Assembly: GCF_902832885.1 (NCBI RefSeq)
Contig: NZ_CADFDK010000009.1
Coordinates: forward strand, 1 to 64,000
Origin: Burkholderia seminalis DSM 23518
GTDB taxonomy: Bacteria > Pseudomonadota > Gammaproteobacteria > Burkholderiales > Burkholderiaceae
Direction: 5' to 3'
Length of the DNA: 64,000 nt
The position numbers were made by a program, and so were the translations under genes. The notes under the pieces were generated by a model. The model searched no databases, was not told the DNA's origin, and worked only from the letters and a program-made list of their open reading frames with translations. The first letter of the stretch is position 1; each line of letters starts with the position of its first letter. Shown in pieces: positions 51,027 to 59,391 of this stretch.

Positions 51027-51181
51027 GATTACTCGACCTTCACTTTCTCCCATCCGCCGACTTGCGGCGCCGCACGGGCGCGCAGGCACTCGATCGTGGT
51101 TCCGTGCTTTCTGATCGTTGCGATCGACGGGTTCGATACCGGTAAAGGTGTATGGCGAGGGTGTTAGCAGGCACGCGGTAG

Positions 51182-51209
51182 GTGTCAATAGTATATAGAT
51201 CGATATAAT
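51182..51209 (+). promoter_or_regulatory. AT-rich promoter/operator of the ArsR-type regulator
   Basis: The -10 box TATAAT (51204-51209) is at consensus, with GTGTCA (51182-51187) as a possible -35 at 16 bases. The AT-rich stretch between, TATATAGATCGATATAAT, is close to palindromic and is the likely binding site of the ArsR-type repressor encoded 30 bases downstream. Confidence 0.55.
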
Positions 51210-51238
51210 ATTGGCTCTTTAATTGATGTCCTGCCTCG

Positions 51239-51589
51239 ATGAACGACGCGCTTCCCGCCGGGCTGCCCGAGCCCGATCAGATGCGCGCCGCCGCGGAATC
51301 GGCGTGCGCGCTCCTCAAGGTGCTGTCGAATCCCGACCGGCTGCTGCTGCTGTGCGAACTGTCGCAGGGCGAGCGCTGCGTCGGCGATCTCGAAACGCGG
51401 CTGGACATCCGCCAGCCGACGCTGTCCCAGCAACTCGGCGTGTTGCGGGACAACGCGCTGGTCCGGACGCGCCGCGACGGCAAGAACATTCACTATTCGC
51501 TCGACAGCCCGGCCGCGATCGCGGTGATGGGCGTGCTGTACGAGCAGTTCTGCGGTGCGGCCGCGAAGGAGAAGCGCGATGCAGCTTGA
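51239..51589 (+). CDS. ArsR/SmtB-family repressor, probable persulfide sensor (BigR-like)
   Basis: The 116-residue winged-helix protein has the ArsR core (SNPDRLLLLCELSQGERCVGDLETRL, then RQPTLSQQLGVLRDNALV). Cys39 in helix 2 and Cys105 near the C-terminus match the pair used by BigR/SqrR-type sensors to form tri- or tetrasulfide links with sulfane sulfur. Cys23 and Cys47 are extra. The following two genes are sulfur-transport proteins, which fits. It lacks the CxCxxC metal motif of ArsR. Confidence 0.83.
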   Translation: MNDALPAGLPEPDQMRAAAESACALLKVLSNPDRLLLLCELSQGERCVGDLETRLDIRQPTLSQQLGVLRDNALVRTRRDGKNIHYSLDSPAAIAVMGVLYEQFCGAAAKEKRDAA

Positions 51590-52013
51590 TGCGCTTCATT
51601 TCACGCCATGGCTGTCGCTGGCCGGCGGCGCGCTGATCGGGCTCGCGGCCGCGTGGCTCGTCGCGTTCAACGGCCGGATCGCCGGCATCAGCGGCATCGT
51701 CGGCGGCCTGTTGACGGCGGGTTCGGGGGAGCGCGGCTGGCGTATCGCGTTCGTCGGCGGATTGATCGTCGCGCCAGTCGTGATGCACGTCGTCGGCGCC
51801 GGGCTGACGCCGCAGGTCGACGCCGGCTGGCCCGAACTGCTGGCGGCCGGCCTGCTGGTCGGAATCGGCACGCGGTACGCGGGCGGCTGCACGAGCGGCC
51901 ACGGTGTGTGCGGGATGTCGCGCGGCGCGCTGCGGTCGGTGGTCGCGACGGCGACCTTCATGGCCGCGGGTTTCGCGACCGTCTTCGTGCGGCTGCACGT
52001 GCTGGGAGGCTGA
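51579..52013 (+). CDS. YeeE/YedE-family sulfur-compound transporter, first half
   Basis: The 144-residue membrane protein has four hydrophobic segments and the family motif RYAGGCTSGHGVCGMSRG with its two cysteines, known from thiosulfate importer YeeE as the sites that handle sulfur. It overlaps the repressor gene by eleven bases and has a GGAG eight bases upstream. With the next gene it forms a split two-protein pair like PmpA/PmpB. Confidence 0.88.
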   Translation: MQLDALHFTPWLSLAGGALIGLAAAWLVAFNGRIAGISGIVGGLLTAGSGERGWRIAFVGGLIVAPVVMHVVGAGLTPQVDAGWPELLAAGLLVGIGTRYAGGCTSGHGVCGMSRGALRSVVATATFMAAGFATVFVRLHVLGG

Positions 52014-52014
52014 C

Positions 52015-52437
52015 ATGCAGGCAGCATTCGCGTTTCTGGCCGGCCTGCTGTTCGGCGTCGGCCTCATCGTGTCGGGCATGGCCAATCCGCAGAAGGTGCT
52101 CGGTTTTCTCGACCTGGCGGGCCGCTGGGATCCGTCGCTCGCGTTCGTGATGGCCGGCGCGACGGGCGTGGCCGTGTTCGCGTTCGCGTGGGCGAAGCGC
52201 CGGACACGGTCGTGGCTCGGCCTGCCGATCCGGTTGCCGGCGCTGCGCGCGATCACCGTGCGCCTGGTCGCAGGCAGTGCGGTGTTCGGTATCGGCTGGG
52301 GGATGGCGGGGTTCTGTCCGGGGCCCGCGATCGTGTCGATCGGCTTCGGGTCGGTCAAGGGGATCGCGTTCGTCGTCGCGATGCTGGCCGGGATGGCGAT
52401 GTTCGAATGGGTCGAGCGCCGCCGGAACGGCCATTGA
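52015..52437 (+). CDS. YeeE/YedE-family sulfur-compound transporter, second half (DUF6691)
   Basis: The 140-residue membrane protein has GLIVSGMANPQKVLGFLDLAG, and GWGMAGFCPGPAIVSIG with one conserved Cys, both typical of the second half of the split YeeE/YedE pair. It starts one base after the previous stop. Together they probably carry thiosulfate or another sulfur compound across the inner membrane under control of the repressor. Confidence 0.88.
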   Translation: MQAAFAFLAGLLFGVGLIVSGMANPQKVLGFLDLAGRWDPSLAFVMAGATGVAVFAFAWAKRRTRSWLGLPIRLPALRAITVRLVAGSAVFGIGWGMAGFCPGPAIVSIGFGSVKGIAFVVAMLAGMAMFEWVERRRNGH

Positions 52438-52566
52438 TGTGGCCGCCGCCGCATGCCGGGCAGGTTGCGGCGGTCGCAAGGCGGCATGGAGCCGAACGCG
52501 TCCTTCGGTCGGCTGCGATGATGGGGGATCTGCCAACCGCGTATCGAGGCGGGGCAGGTTCCGATA

Positions 52567-52917
52567 TCAGGAATGCTCGCGCACGTGACGGCCACCACGC
52601 ACTCGCCCGGACAGCCGGCGCAGGAGCCCGCGCCACGCCGCGCGCAAGCCTCGCGGGCTCGAAGGCGCCACGACCGTCGTACTGACCGCGCCGGCCCCGC
52701 CGGCCGACAACGCCACGTGGCCGGCCGTGTCGAACGTCAGACACTCGCCTTCGTCGAGCACGCGACGGATGTATTGCGGCGCGTCGGGCAGCCACTCGAG
52801 CCCGCCGTGACGCAACGTGACCGCGAGCGCGCCGTCCAGCACGATCACCTGGCTGCCCTTGTCGAACCACGCAAAGTGGCTTTGTCCTGCGTCGAGCCGG
52901 ATGTGTTGCGTCCGCAT
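52567..52917 (-). CDS. DUF2917-domain protein
   Basis: The 116-residue protein matches the DUF2917 family: a small cupin-like strand region (SHFAWFDKGSQVIVLDGALAVTLRHGG, LDEGECLTFDTAGHVAL) and an Arg-rich tail. Function is unknown. It is convergent with the sulfur genes and divergent from the MocR regulator, with about 200 bases of promoter region between. Confidence 0.7.
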   Translation of the reverse strand: MRTQHIRLDAGQSHFAWFDKGSQVIVLDGALAVTLRHGGLEWLPDAPQYIRRVLDEGECLTFDTAGHVALSAGGAGAVSTTVVAPSSPRGLRAAWRGLLRRLSGRVRGGRHVREHS

Positions 52918-53120
52918 GGCGATTCCTTTTTCCCGGTTGCGCGGCCTCGCGATGGCGAAGCGATTGCGTGCAGTCAGGTTAGGGAAACGGGCGCAGTCGC
53001 GACAGATTCAGGGGACGGGAATCTGTTGCGGTGCAAGCGTCGATTTCGTACGGCTGTATCGGCGGTTTTTTCGCGGATCTGTATCTGGCGCGCGCTGGGC
53101 CGCGCGGGCACGATCGTTCG

Positions 53121-54740
53121 ATGACGCCTTTCACCGACACTTCCCGTACGCCATTACCGCTGGGCGGCGAGCCGCTTTACGAACGGCTCGCCGAGCATTA
53201 CCGGCGCATCATCGCGGCCGGCACGCTGTCGCCCGGCGACCGGATGCCGTCGGTGCGTGCGTTCATGGCGCAGCACGGCGTGAGCCTGTCGACCGCCACG
53301 CAGACGTATCGGCGGCTCGAGGATACGGGCTGGTGCGAGGCGAGGCCGCGGTCGGGCTACTTTGTGCGGCGCCGCGCGGCGGCCACGCTCGCCATGCTGC
53401 CGGAAAGCGACGGGCCGCCGTTGCGCGTCGAGCCGCCGTTCGCGGGCCTGCACGAACGCGTGTCGCGCGTGATCGATCGCGCGAACACGGTGCCCGACGC
53501 GTTGAATTTCGGCGGCGCATCTGCGCTCGCCACGTTGTATCCGGCCGAGCGCCTGCAGGCTCTGGCCATCCGGCTGCTGCGGCGCAAACCCACGTTGCTC
53601 ACCGACGCGGGGCCTGTCGGCGGTTCGCCCGAATTCCGGCAGACGATGGCCAAACGCGCGCTGTCGTATGGCGTGACGGTGACGCCGGACGACGTGATGT
53701 CGACGAGCGGTGGCGTCGATGCCGTGAATCTCGCGTTGCGCGCGGTGGCGCGCCCCGGCGACACGATCGCGATCGAATCGCCGGCCTTTTTCGGTCTGAT
53801 CCAGCTGCTCGAAAGCCTTGGCCTGCGTGCGCTGGAAATCCCGGCGAGCCCGACGACCGGGTTATCGATCGAGGCGCTCGAAGTGGCGCTGACCGTGTAT
53901 CCGGATATTCGGGCCGTGGTCGTCGTGCCGAACCTGCAGAACCCGCTCGGTTGCGTGATGCCCGACGACCGCAAGGCCGCGCTCGTCGCGCTGTGCTCGC
54001 GCCAAGGCGTGGCCGTGATCGAGGACGAGCCGTATCGCGAGCTCGTCGAAGCGCCCTGGCCGGTCAAGCCGGTCAAGGCATGGGACCGCGACGGCACGGT
54101 GATCTACTGCCCGTCGCTCAACAAGGTGCTGGCTCCCGGGATGCGGCTCGGCTGGATGAGTGCGGGACGCTGGCATGCGCGCGTGAGGATGCTGAAGTTC
54201 GCGCATAGTCGGCACAACGCCGCGCTGTTGCAGGCCGTGGCGGCCGAATTCGTCGGCTCGGGTGCGTTCGACCGCCATCTGCATCGCTTTCGTGAGCAAC
54301 TGCGTGTGCAGCGCGACGTGACGATCGACGCGATCGCACGACATTTCCCGGCCGGCACACGGATGAACCAGCCGCTGGGCGGGATGCTGCTGTGGATCGC
54401 CTTGCCGGACGGCGTGCGCTCCGAGGCGCTGTTCGATGCCGCGCTGGCGCGCGGGATCAGGATCGCGCCCGGGTCGATCTTCTCGAATTCCGACCGCTTC
54501 GACGGCTATATCCGGCTGGCCTGCACGCGCGTGTTCGATGCGGCGCACGAAGCGGCGTTCGAAACGCTCGGCCGCCTCGTCCGGGGGGGGCCACGGCGGC
54601 AGCATAGGCGCGGCGGCAACCGGCCGGACTGGCGAATACGCGAGCCCTCCGGCTTGCCGAGACGCCGCAGTGGCAAGCCGCCGCCATTTCATCGGCTGGC
54701 CGAATGTGTGGCGAGGTGCTGGCGGATCAGCGACAGGTAG
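53121..54740 (+). CDS. MocR-family regulator (GntR helix plus aminotransferase)
   Basis: The N-terminal GntR winged helix (LYERLAEHYRRIIAAGTLSP through TATQTYRRLEDTGW) is joined to a class I aminotransferase-like domain that binds PLP, with the Schiff-base Lys in CPSLNKVLAPGMRLGWM. The target is unknown. The C-terminus is suspicious: after a run of eight G (54583-54590) the frame runs on into 50 Arg-rich residues that overlap the convergent small gene. One extra or two fewer G would give a stop at 54607 and a 495-residue protein of normal size. Confidence 0.82.
   Translation: MTPFTDTSRTPLPLGGEPLYERLAEHYRRIIAAGTLSPGDRMPSVRAFMAQHGVSLSTATQTYRRLEDTGWCEARPRSGYFVRRRAAATLAMLPESDGPPLRVEPPFAGLHERVSRVIDRANTVPDALNFGGASALATLYPAERLQALAIRLLRRKPTLLTDAGPVGGSPEFRQTMAKRALSYGVTVTPDDVMSTSGGVDAVNLALRAVARPGDTIAIESPAFFGLIQLLESLGLRALEIPASPTTGLSIEALEVALTVYPDIRAVVVVPNLQNPLGCVMPDDRKAALVALCSRQGVAVIEDEPYRELVEAPWPVKPVKAWDRDGTVIYCPSLNKVLAPGMRLGWMSAGRWHARVRMLKFAHSRHNAALLQAVAAEFVGSGAFDRHLHRFREQLRVQRDVTIDAIARHFPAGTRMNQPLGGMLLWIALPDGVRSEALFDAALARGIRIAPGSIFSNSDRFDGYIRLACTRVFDAAHEAAFETLGRLVRGGPRRQHRRGGNRPDWRIREPSGLPRRRSGKPPPFHRLAECVARCWRISDR
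54583..54590. repeat. eight-G homopolymer near the MocR C-terminus
   Basis: Eight G in a row. The frame downstream gives an unlikely Arg-rich tail, and a natural stop (TAG at 54605-54607) is in the frame that would result from one more or two fewer G. Probably a sequencing error or strain variation. Confidence 0.85.
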
Positions 54741-54964
54741 CGATCGCCGACCGAGAAATCGCGTGCGGCGCGCGGCCGGTCGGCCTGACGCAGCGTGGCC
54801 GGCGCGCTCATGCCCAGATACCGGCACACGGCGGACGGAAAGGGCTTGCGCGTATGCCCGAGCTGGCGAGCCGCGCGCTCGACGCGGGCATCGCCGACCT
54901 GGGCGCGAAGCCATGCCAGCACTTGGCGATCGGCTTCGTTGACGATACGGACCAGATGTTCCAT
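54689..54964 (-). CDS. small protein under tandem LexA boxes
   Basis: The 91-residue protein starts MEHLVRIVNEADRQVLAWLR and is mostly helical and basic, with KPFPSAVCRYLGM in the middle. No membrane segment, signal or known domain is seen. The ATG at 54964 has GAGG about seven bases upstream; a GTG at 54976 would add four residues. Two overlapping LexA-type boxes lie directly upstream, so it should be induced by DNA damage. The role is unknown. Confidence 0.75.
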   Translation of the reverse strand: MEHLVRIVNEADRQVLAWLRAQVGDARVERAARQLGHTRKPFPSAVCRYLGMSAPATLRQADRPRAARDFSVGDRYLSLIRQHLATHSASR

Positions 54965-54973
54965 CTCGCACCT

Positions 54974-54993
54974 CACTGTTCATAAATACAGTA
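54974..54993. promoter_or_regulatory. LexA box (proximal)
   Basis: Read on the minus strand this is TACTGTATTTATGAACAGTG, which has the full LexA core CTGT-N8-ACAG. It lies ten bases before the start of the small gene at 54689-54964, on its promoter/leader, so LexA would block transcription. Confidence 0.75.
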
Positions 54994-55011
54994 CTGTAAA
55001 TATAACCAGTG
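54992..55011. promoter_or_regulatory. LexA box (distal)
   Basis: TACTGTAAATATAACCAGTG on the plus strand has CTG-N10-CAG and differs from the CTGT-N8-ACAG core by one base. It shares two bases with the proximal box, giving a tandem pair. Confidence 0.6.
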
Positions 55012-55061
55012 TTTGCGGTGACCGCAAGCGGGTGCGCGTGCGATTGGCCGTCCGGCCAGGG

Positions 55062-56447
55062 TCAACGCGCTGGCGCGGCGGTACGCGTCATCCGGGCAGC
55101 GGGCGCCTGGGCGGCCGCGACCGCCGTGTAGCGCGCGTCGGTCAGCGCGCCGAGGAACGCGACGATGTCGTCGATTTCCGCATCGGTCAGCGCGGGCGGC
55201 GTGCCGGGCCGGCGGTTCATCGGCGTCGAGTTGACGTTGATGTTGACGCGATAGGCGGCCGGCACGTCGTCGAACCTGTTGGCGCCGTGATACCAGAAGC
55301 CGGGATCGGTCGAGCGCGTGTTGTAGAACGCGACCGCGTCGCGCAGTGTCGTGAACACGCCGTTGTGCATGAACGTCTGCTTGACCGCGACGTTGCGCAG
55401 CCCCGGCGTGCGCAGGTAGCCGCACCACTGCGTCGGCTCGGGCCAGCGCAGCCGACGGGCGGTGTCGCACAGCCCGTTGTCGAAATGGCGCGGGTCGCGG
55501 TTCGCCGGCAGCGCGCGGTTACGCGGCACCGCGATTGCGTCGTAGCCGAAATCGGTGAACAGCGAGCGTTCCGGGCGGCTCGACGTATCCGACAGCGTAT
55601 GGCAGGTCATGCAGTTGCCCTTGTCCGGATTCCGGAACAGCGCGAGGCCGCGCATCTCGGCTGGCGCCAGCGGCGTGCGCGTGCGCAGGAACGCGTCGAA
55701 GCGCGACGTGAACGGCGCCATCTCGTCGCTCTGCAGATAGGCCTCGACGGCCGAACCCAGCGCGCGCACCAGTTGCCCGGGATCGCGCCGCACCGGCGCG
55801 CCGAAGCGCGCGGCGAGATCGGCCGCGAGTTCCGTCGCGTTGACCTTGCGCAGCAGCGCGGCCGGCGACCGGTTGTTCATCTCGTTCGGATCGAACAGCG
55901 GCCCGCGAATCTGCTCGGCGAGCGTATCCGCGCGGCCGTCACCGAACAGGCCGCCGAACGGCGACGGCGCGGGCGCATCGTCGTCCTGGTAGAAGTGGCG
56001 GCGCGGCACGTAGCGCACGTAGAGCAGGGACGGCGCGTTGCGCTGGCTGAAGCGCCCGGGCCGGCTGCCTTCCGGCACGCCGGGCCCGGCGAGCGACGCG
56101 GCCGACAGCGTCGGCGCGAATGCGCGGCCCGGATCGTGGCAGCCCGCGCACGACAGGCCGCGCGGCTCGGACAGCCGCGGGTCGAAGAAGATCCGCCGGC
56201 CGAGCGCGACGAGCGTCGGGTCGGGCGCGAAGCGCGCGGCGGCCGTATCGATCTTGCCGGTCACCTGCGGCGTGCCGGTGCCGATCGTGTCGACGACGCG
56301 CGACGGCGGCGCACCCGGGAGCAGTACCGTTTCGGCCGGCGCGGCATGGGCCGCGAGCGTCAGGCCGGCGAGCACGGCGACGGAAAGCGTGTGCAGCGCC
56401 TGCCGGCCGCGCACCACGCGGCCGTTACGTCGGACGGCTTCACTCAC
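55062..56447 (-). CDS. di-heme cytochrome c peroxidase family protein
   Basis: The 461-residue protein has a signal peptide (LSVAVLAGLTLAAHA, cleaved near residue 35) and two heme c motifs, CAGCH and CMTCH, in the order of bacterial cytochrome c peroxidase/MauG relatives. It probably acts in the periplasm, reducing peroxide or modifying a partner. It starts with GTG at 56447, overlapping the stop of the phosphoesterase gene (GTGA). MauG-type versus peroxidase-type was not settled. Confidence 0.88.
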   Translation of the reverse strand: MSEAVRRNGRVVRGRQALHTLSVAVLAGLTLAAHAAPAETVLLPGAPPSRVVDTIGTGTPQVTGKIDTAAARFAPDPTLVALGRRIFFDPRLSEPRGLSCAGCHDPGRAFAPTLSAASLAGPGVPEGSRPGRFSQRNAPSLLYVRYVPRRHFYQDDDAPAPSPFGGLFGDGRADTLAEQIRGPLFDPNEMNNRSPAALLRKVNATELAADLAARFGAPVRRDPGQLVRALGSAVEAYLQSDEMAPFTSRFDAFLRTRTPLAPAEMRGLALFRNPDKGNCMTCHTLSDTSSRPERSLFTDFGYDAIAVPRNRALPANRDPRHFDNGLCDTARRLRWPEPTQWCGYLRTPGLRNVAVKQTFMHNGVFTTLRDAVAFYNTRSTDPGFWYHGANRFDDVPAAYRVNINVNSTPMNRRPGTPPALTDAEIDDIVAFLGALTDARYTAVAAAQAPAARMTRTAAPAR

Positions 56448-57907
56448 GGCGCAATGAACCCCGTCTTGTCGCAGGCGAGCGTCGTGCCGGACTGGTCGCA
56501 CGACGCGAGCAGCTTGCCCGCCGCCGAATACGCATGGAACACCCAGCCCGTCGCGGGCGCCGCGCGGCGCTCCATGATCAGGAAGCCGAAGCTGTTGTTG
56601 TGCGACAGCCGCTCGATCACGGCGCCCGGTGCGGGCGTCAGGCCGGCCGGGAGCGGATCGGGCAGCGCGACGTCGAGGTTGTCGCCGCCGTTGCCGGACA
56701 CGATCGTCGCCGGGTGTCCGGACGAGAAGTTGATCGCCTGGAAGTCGTGCACGTGGCCGTGCAGCGCGACATGCACGCCCGGCGGATAGTACGCCTGCGC
56801 GTTGAGGCTCGACATGACCGACTGCAGGGCGAGGTTGCCCGGCGCGGGCGTGCTGCCGGCGATCGGCGCGAACGCGAGGATCGGATGATGGTTCGTGAAG
56901 ATCGTCGTCGTCATGCCGGCCTTCGACGCGAGCGATGCGACCGTCTGGAACTGCTTCTGGTAAATGCCGAATTGCGCGTCGGTCGTCTTGAGCGGCGTGC
57001 GGCCGACCTTCGCGGTATCGAACACGATCACCTGCGAGCCGCCGCCGAGCGATACCGCGTAGGGTTCCGAATAGTTCGCGTTGTTGTCGTTGGCCGGATC
57101 GTCGCACGAGCGGGCCGCCGCATACGGACGCGGATCGAGGAAGCGGAACCAGCCCTGGCCCGCGCGCGCGCATTCCTCGTGGTTGCCCCGCACGACGACC
57201 CACGGCGCCTTCGCGAGCAGCGGCGCGGCCGGGCGGAACAGGTCGGCCTGCCACGTATCCCAGCCGTAGCCCCACGGGCTGTCCTTGCAGCCGGCGATGT
57301 CCGGCGGGCACGCGTTCTCGCGATAGTGGTAGTCGCCGATGTGCAGGACGAGATCGGGCGACAGCTTCGCGACGCTGGCCGCGATCGTGTTCAGCGGCCA
57401 GACCGTCGCGTCGTTGCACGCCTGCCATGCGTTGTCGGCCTTTTTCATCCGGCAGCCGGTGTCCGCGATGATCGCGATGCGCTGCGGCTGCGCTTTCGGC
57501 AGCGGCAGCGTGCGGCCTGCGACGCTCGCCGCCTGCGCGCCGGCCGGCAGCGTCGTTTCGCAGACGGAGACCGGGAAGCTCGACGGCTTCGAATCGGCCG
57601 GATCGCTGGCGGTCGGCCGCTGGGCCGGCGTTGCGGCGCCCGCGCGCAGCGCCATGCGCGACAGCTTGCCGTCGACGGTCAGTTGCGGGCACAGGGGCTC
57701 GCTGGCCGACGCGGGCGTGTAGTTCGTGATGACGCGCGCGATCGCCTGGTTCGCCTCGCCGATCTCGACCCAGGCGGCCTGGACGTTGGCCGAGGCGCTG
57801 GCCGGATCGTCCGGCGTATCGATGTGATTCGAGCACGCGGCAAGCGCGGCGAGGGCAACAACGGGAGCGCAGCGCACGAGCAGGGTGCGCGTGAGGAATC
57901 GTCGCAT
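56444..57907 (-). CDS. metallophosphoesterase lipoprotein
   Basis: The 487-residue protein has a lipoprotein signal (VALAALAACS). The calcineurin-like motifs follow in order: IADTGC, HIGDYHYRE, VVRGNHEE, TNHHPI and LHGHVHDFQ. In the first block the usual Asp-x-His is replaced by IIADTGC, so the metal site may be unusual. It likely cleaves phosphate esters outside the inner membrane. The overlap with the cytochrome c peroxidase gene suggests joint expression. ATG at 57907 was chosen over a GTG three codons earlier. Confidence 0.85.
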   Translation of the reverse strand: MRRFLTRTLLVRCAPVVALAALAACSNHIDTPDDPASASANVQAAWVEIGEANQAIARVITNYTPASASEPLCPQLTVDGKLSRMALRAGAATPAQRPTASDPADSKPSSFPVSVCETTLPAGAQAASVAGRTLPLPKAQPQRIAIIADTGCRMKKADNAWQACNDATVWPLNTIAASVAKLSPDLVLHIGDYHYRENACPPDIAGCKDSPWGYGWDTWQADLFRPAAPLLAKAPWVVVRGNHEECARAGQGWFRFLDPRPYAAARSCDDPANDNNANYSEPYAVSLGGGSQVIVFDTAKVGRTPLKTTDAQFGIYQKQFQTVASLASKAGMTTTIFTNHHPILAFAPIAGSTPAPGNLALQSVMSSLNAQAYYPPGVHVALHGHVHDFQAINFSSGHPATIVSGNGGDNLDVALPDPLPAGLTPAPGAVIERLSHNNSFGFLIMERRAAPATGWVFHAYSAAGKLLASCDQSGTTLACDKTGFIAP

Positions 57908-58067
57908 GAGAGGCACCGTAGGAAAGCCGTCAACGATACGCAGCGCGAATGTAAGAAATGTGAAAAGCAGGATGCGGCGGCGCGCGCATACCGGCGGGCC
58001 TTGACTTCAAGCCGGCTTGAAGCAGCACAGTCCGGTTCATCATTCACGAACCAGAAGGGAGTCGACG

Positions 58068-58916
58068 ATGGAAACCAGCCGGCCCAACGAAGCGCAGTCC
58101 GCCCTGTGGAACGGCCCGTCGGGGCGCGCGTGGGTCGACGTGCAGGAAACGATCGACCGGATGTTCGCGCCGCTCGAGACGTTGCTTGCGGATGCGGAGG
58201 CCGTGTCACCCGGCAGCAATGTGCTCGACGTCGGCTGCGGCACCGGCGCCGTCACGCTCGCGATCGCGCGGCGGCTCGGCGCGAATGCGCACTGCACGGG
58301 CATCGATATCTCGGCGCGGATGATCGACGCCGCGCGGGCGCGTGCCGAACGCAGCGGCGTGCATGCGCGATTCGTGCGCGCGGACGTGCAGACGCATGCA
58401 TTCGAGCCCGCGAGCGTCGACCTGATCGTGTCGCGCCTCGGCGTGATGTTCTTCGACGACCCGGTCCGGGCGTTCGCGAACCTGCGGCAGGCGGCGCGGC
58501 CGGACGCGCGGATGCGGTTCGTCGCGTGGCGCGGTGCGGCCGACAACCCGTTCATGACGACGGCCGAGCGGGCCGCCGCGCCGCTGCTGCCGAACTTGCC
58601 CGCACGGCAGCCCGGCGCGCCGGGCCAGTTCGCGTTCGGCGACCGGCAGCGGATCGTGGCGGTGCTGGCGGACAGCGGCTGGGCCGACGTGGAGATCGAG
58701 CCGGTCGACAGGGCATGCGTGCTGCCCGCGGCCGCGCTGGACGAGTACATCGCCCGGCTGGGTCCGGTCGGCCTTGCCCTGCTGGAGGCGGACGAAGCTA
58801 CCCGGCGGCGCGTGGTCGACACGGTGCGTGCCGCGTTCGAGCATTACGTGCGCGGCGCCGAGGTGCGCTTCGATGCGGCGTGCTGGCTCGTGACGGCGCG
58901 CGCGCCGTCCGCGTAG
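58068..58916 (+). CDS. class I SAM-dependent methyltransferase
   Basis: The 282-residue protein has the SAM motif I VLDVGCGTGAVTLAIARRLG near residue 45, an acidic end of strand 2 (CTGIDIS) and a motif IV region (DLIVSRLGVMFFDDPVRAF). It begins METSRPNEAQSALWNGPSGRAWVD, a pattern common to small-molecule methyltransferases of this group. AAGGGAG precedes the ATG at 58068. The substrate is unknown; the adjacent genes offer no clue. Confidence 0.88.
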   Translation: METSRPNEAQSALWNGPSGRAWVDVQETIDRMFAPLETLLADAEAVSPGSNVLDVGCGTGAVTLAIARRLGANAHCTGIDISARMIDAARARAERSGVHARFVRADVQTHAFEPASVDLIVSRLGVMFFDDPVRAFANLRQAARPDARMRFVAWRGAADNPFMTTAERAAAPLLPNLPARQPGAPGQFAFGDRQRIVAVLADSGWADVEIEPVDRACVLPAAALDEYIARLGPVGLALLEADEATRRRVVDTVRAAFEHYVRGAEVRFDAACWLVTARAPSA

Positions 58917-59018
58917 CGTGATGGCGATAAAACGGAGCAGCGCGCATCGGTGCCGGCATGGCCCGCTTGCGCGGCGCCGTTCACGCCTGAGGAAACCGCG
59001 CTGCGCGGTGCGTGCGTG

Positions 59019-59330
59019 TCAGGGTTTCCTCGCGCGCAGCATCAGCCACGCGCAACCGCCGGCCACCAGCGCGAGGCCGAGCAGGACCGCCTCGACGCCA
59101 AGCGCGAAACCGGGCGGCATTTCACCGGTGTCGGGCACGGGCGACAGGTTGCCGCCCGTTGCGACGGCGCCGCCCGTCAGCAGTGCCATGCAGACGATCC
59201 AGTAGATCTTGCCGCGTGCTGCGGCCGCGCGGATTCGCCACAGCGCGATGCAGGCGCCGCCGAGATACAGCAGCGCGAGCGTGCCGAGCGCGACGAGGTC
59301 GGCGGAGCGGCTTTGCAGGAGCGCATTCAT
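59019..59330 (-). CDS. small membrane protein next to the BCCT transporter
   Basis: The 103-residue protein has three hydrophobic segments (LVALGTLALLYLGGACIALW, IYWIVCMALLTGGAV, and ALGVEAVLLGLALVAGGCAW). No domain is recognised. The ATG at 59330 has GGAG eight bases upstream, 61 bases after the BCCT stop on the same strand. It is probably co-transcribed with the transporter. Confidence 0.7.
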   Translation of the reverse strand: MNALLQSRSADLVALGTLALLYLGGACIALWRIRAAAARGKIYWIVCMALLTGGAVATGGNLSPVPDTGEMPPGFALGVEAVLLGLALVAGGCAWLMLRARKP

Positions 59331-59391
59331 CGCGACGCTCCGTCGGGCGTGGCCGACCGGTACGGCGAAACGATGCGAGCCGCGTGCGTGC

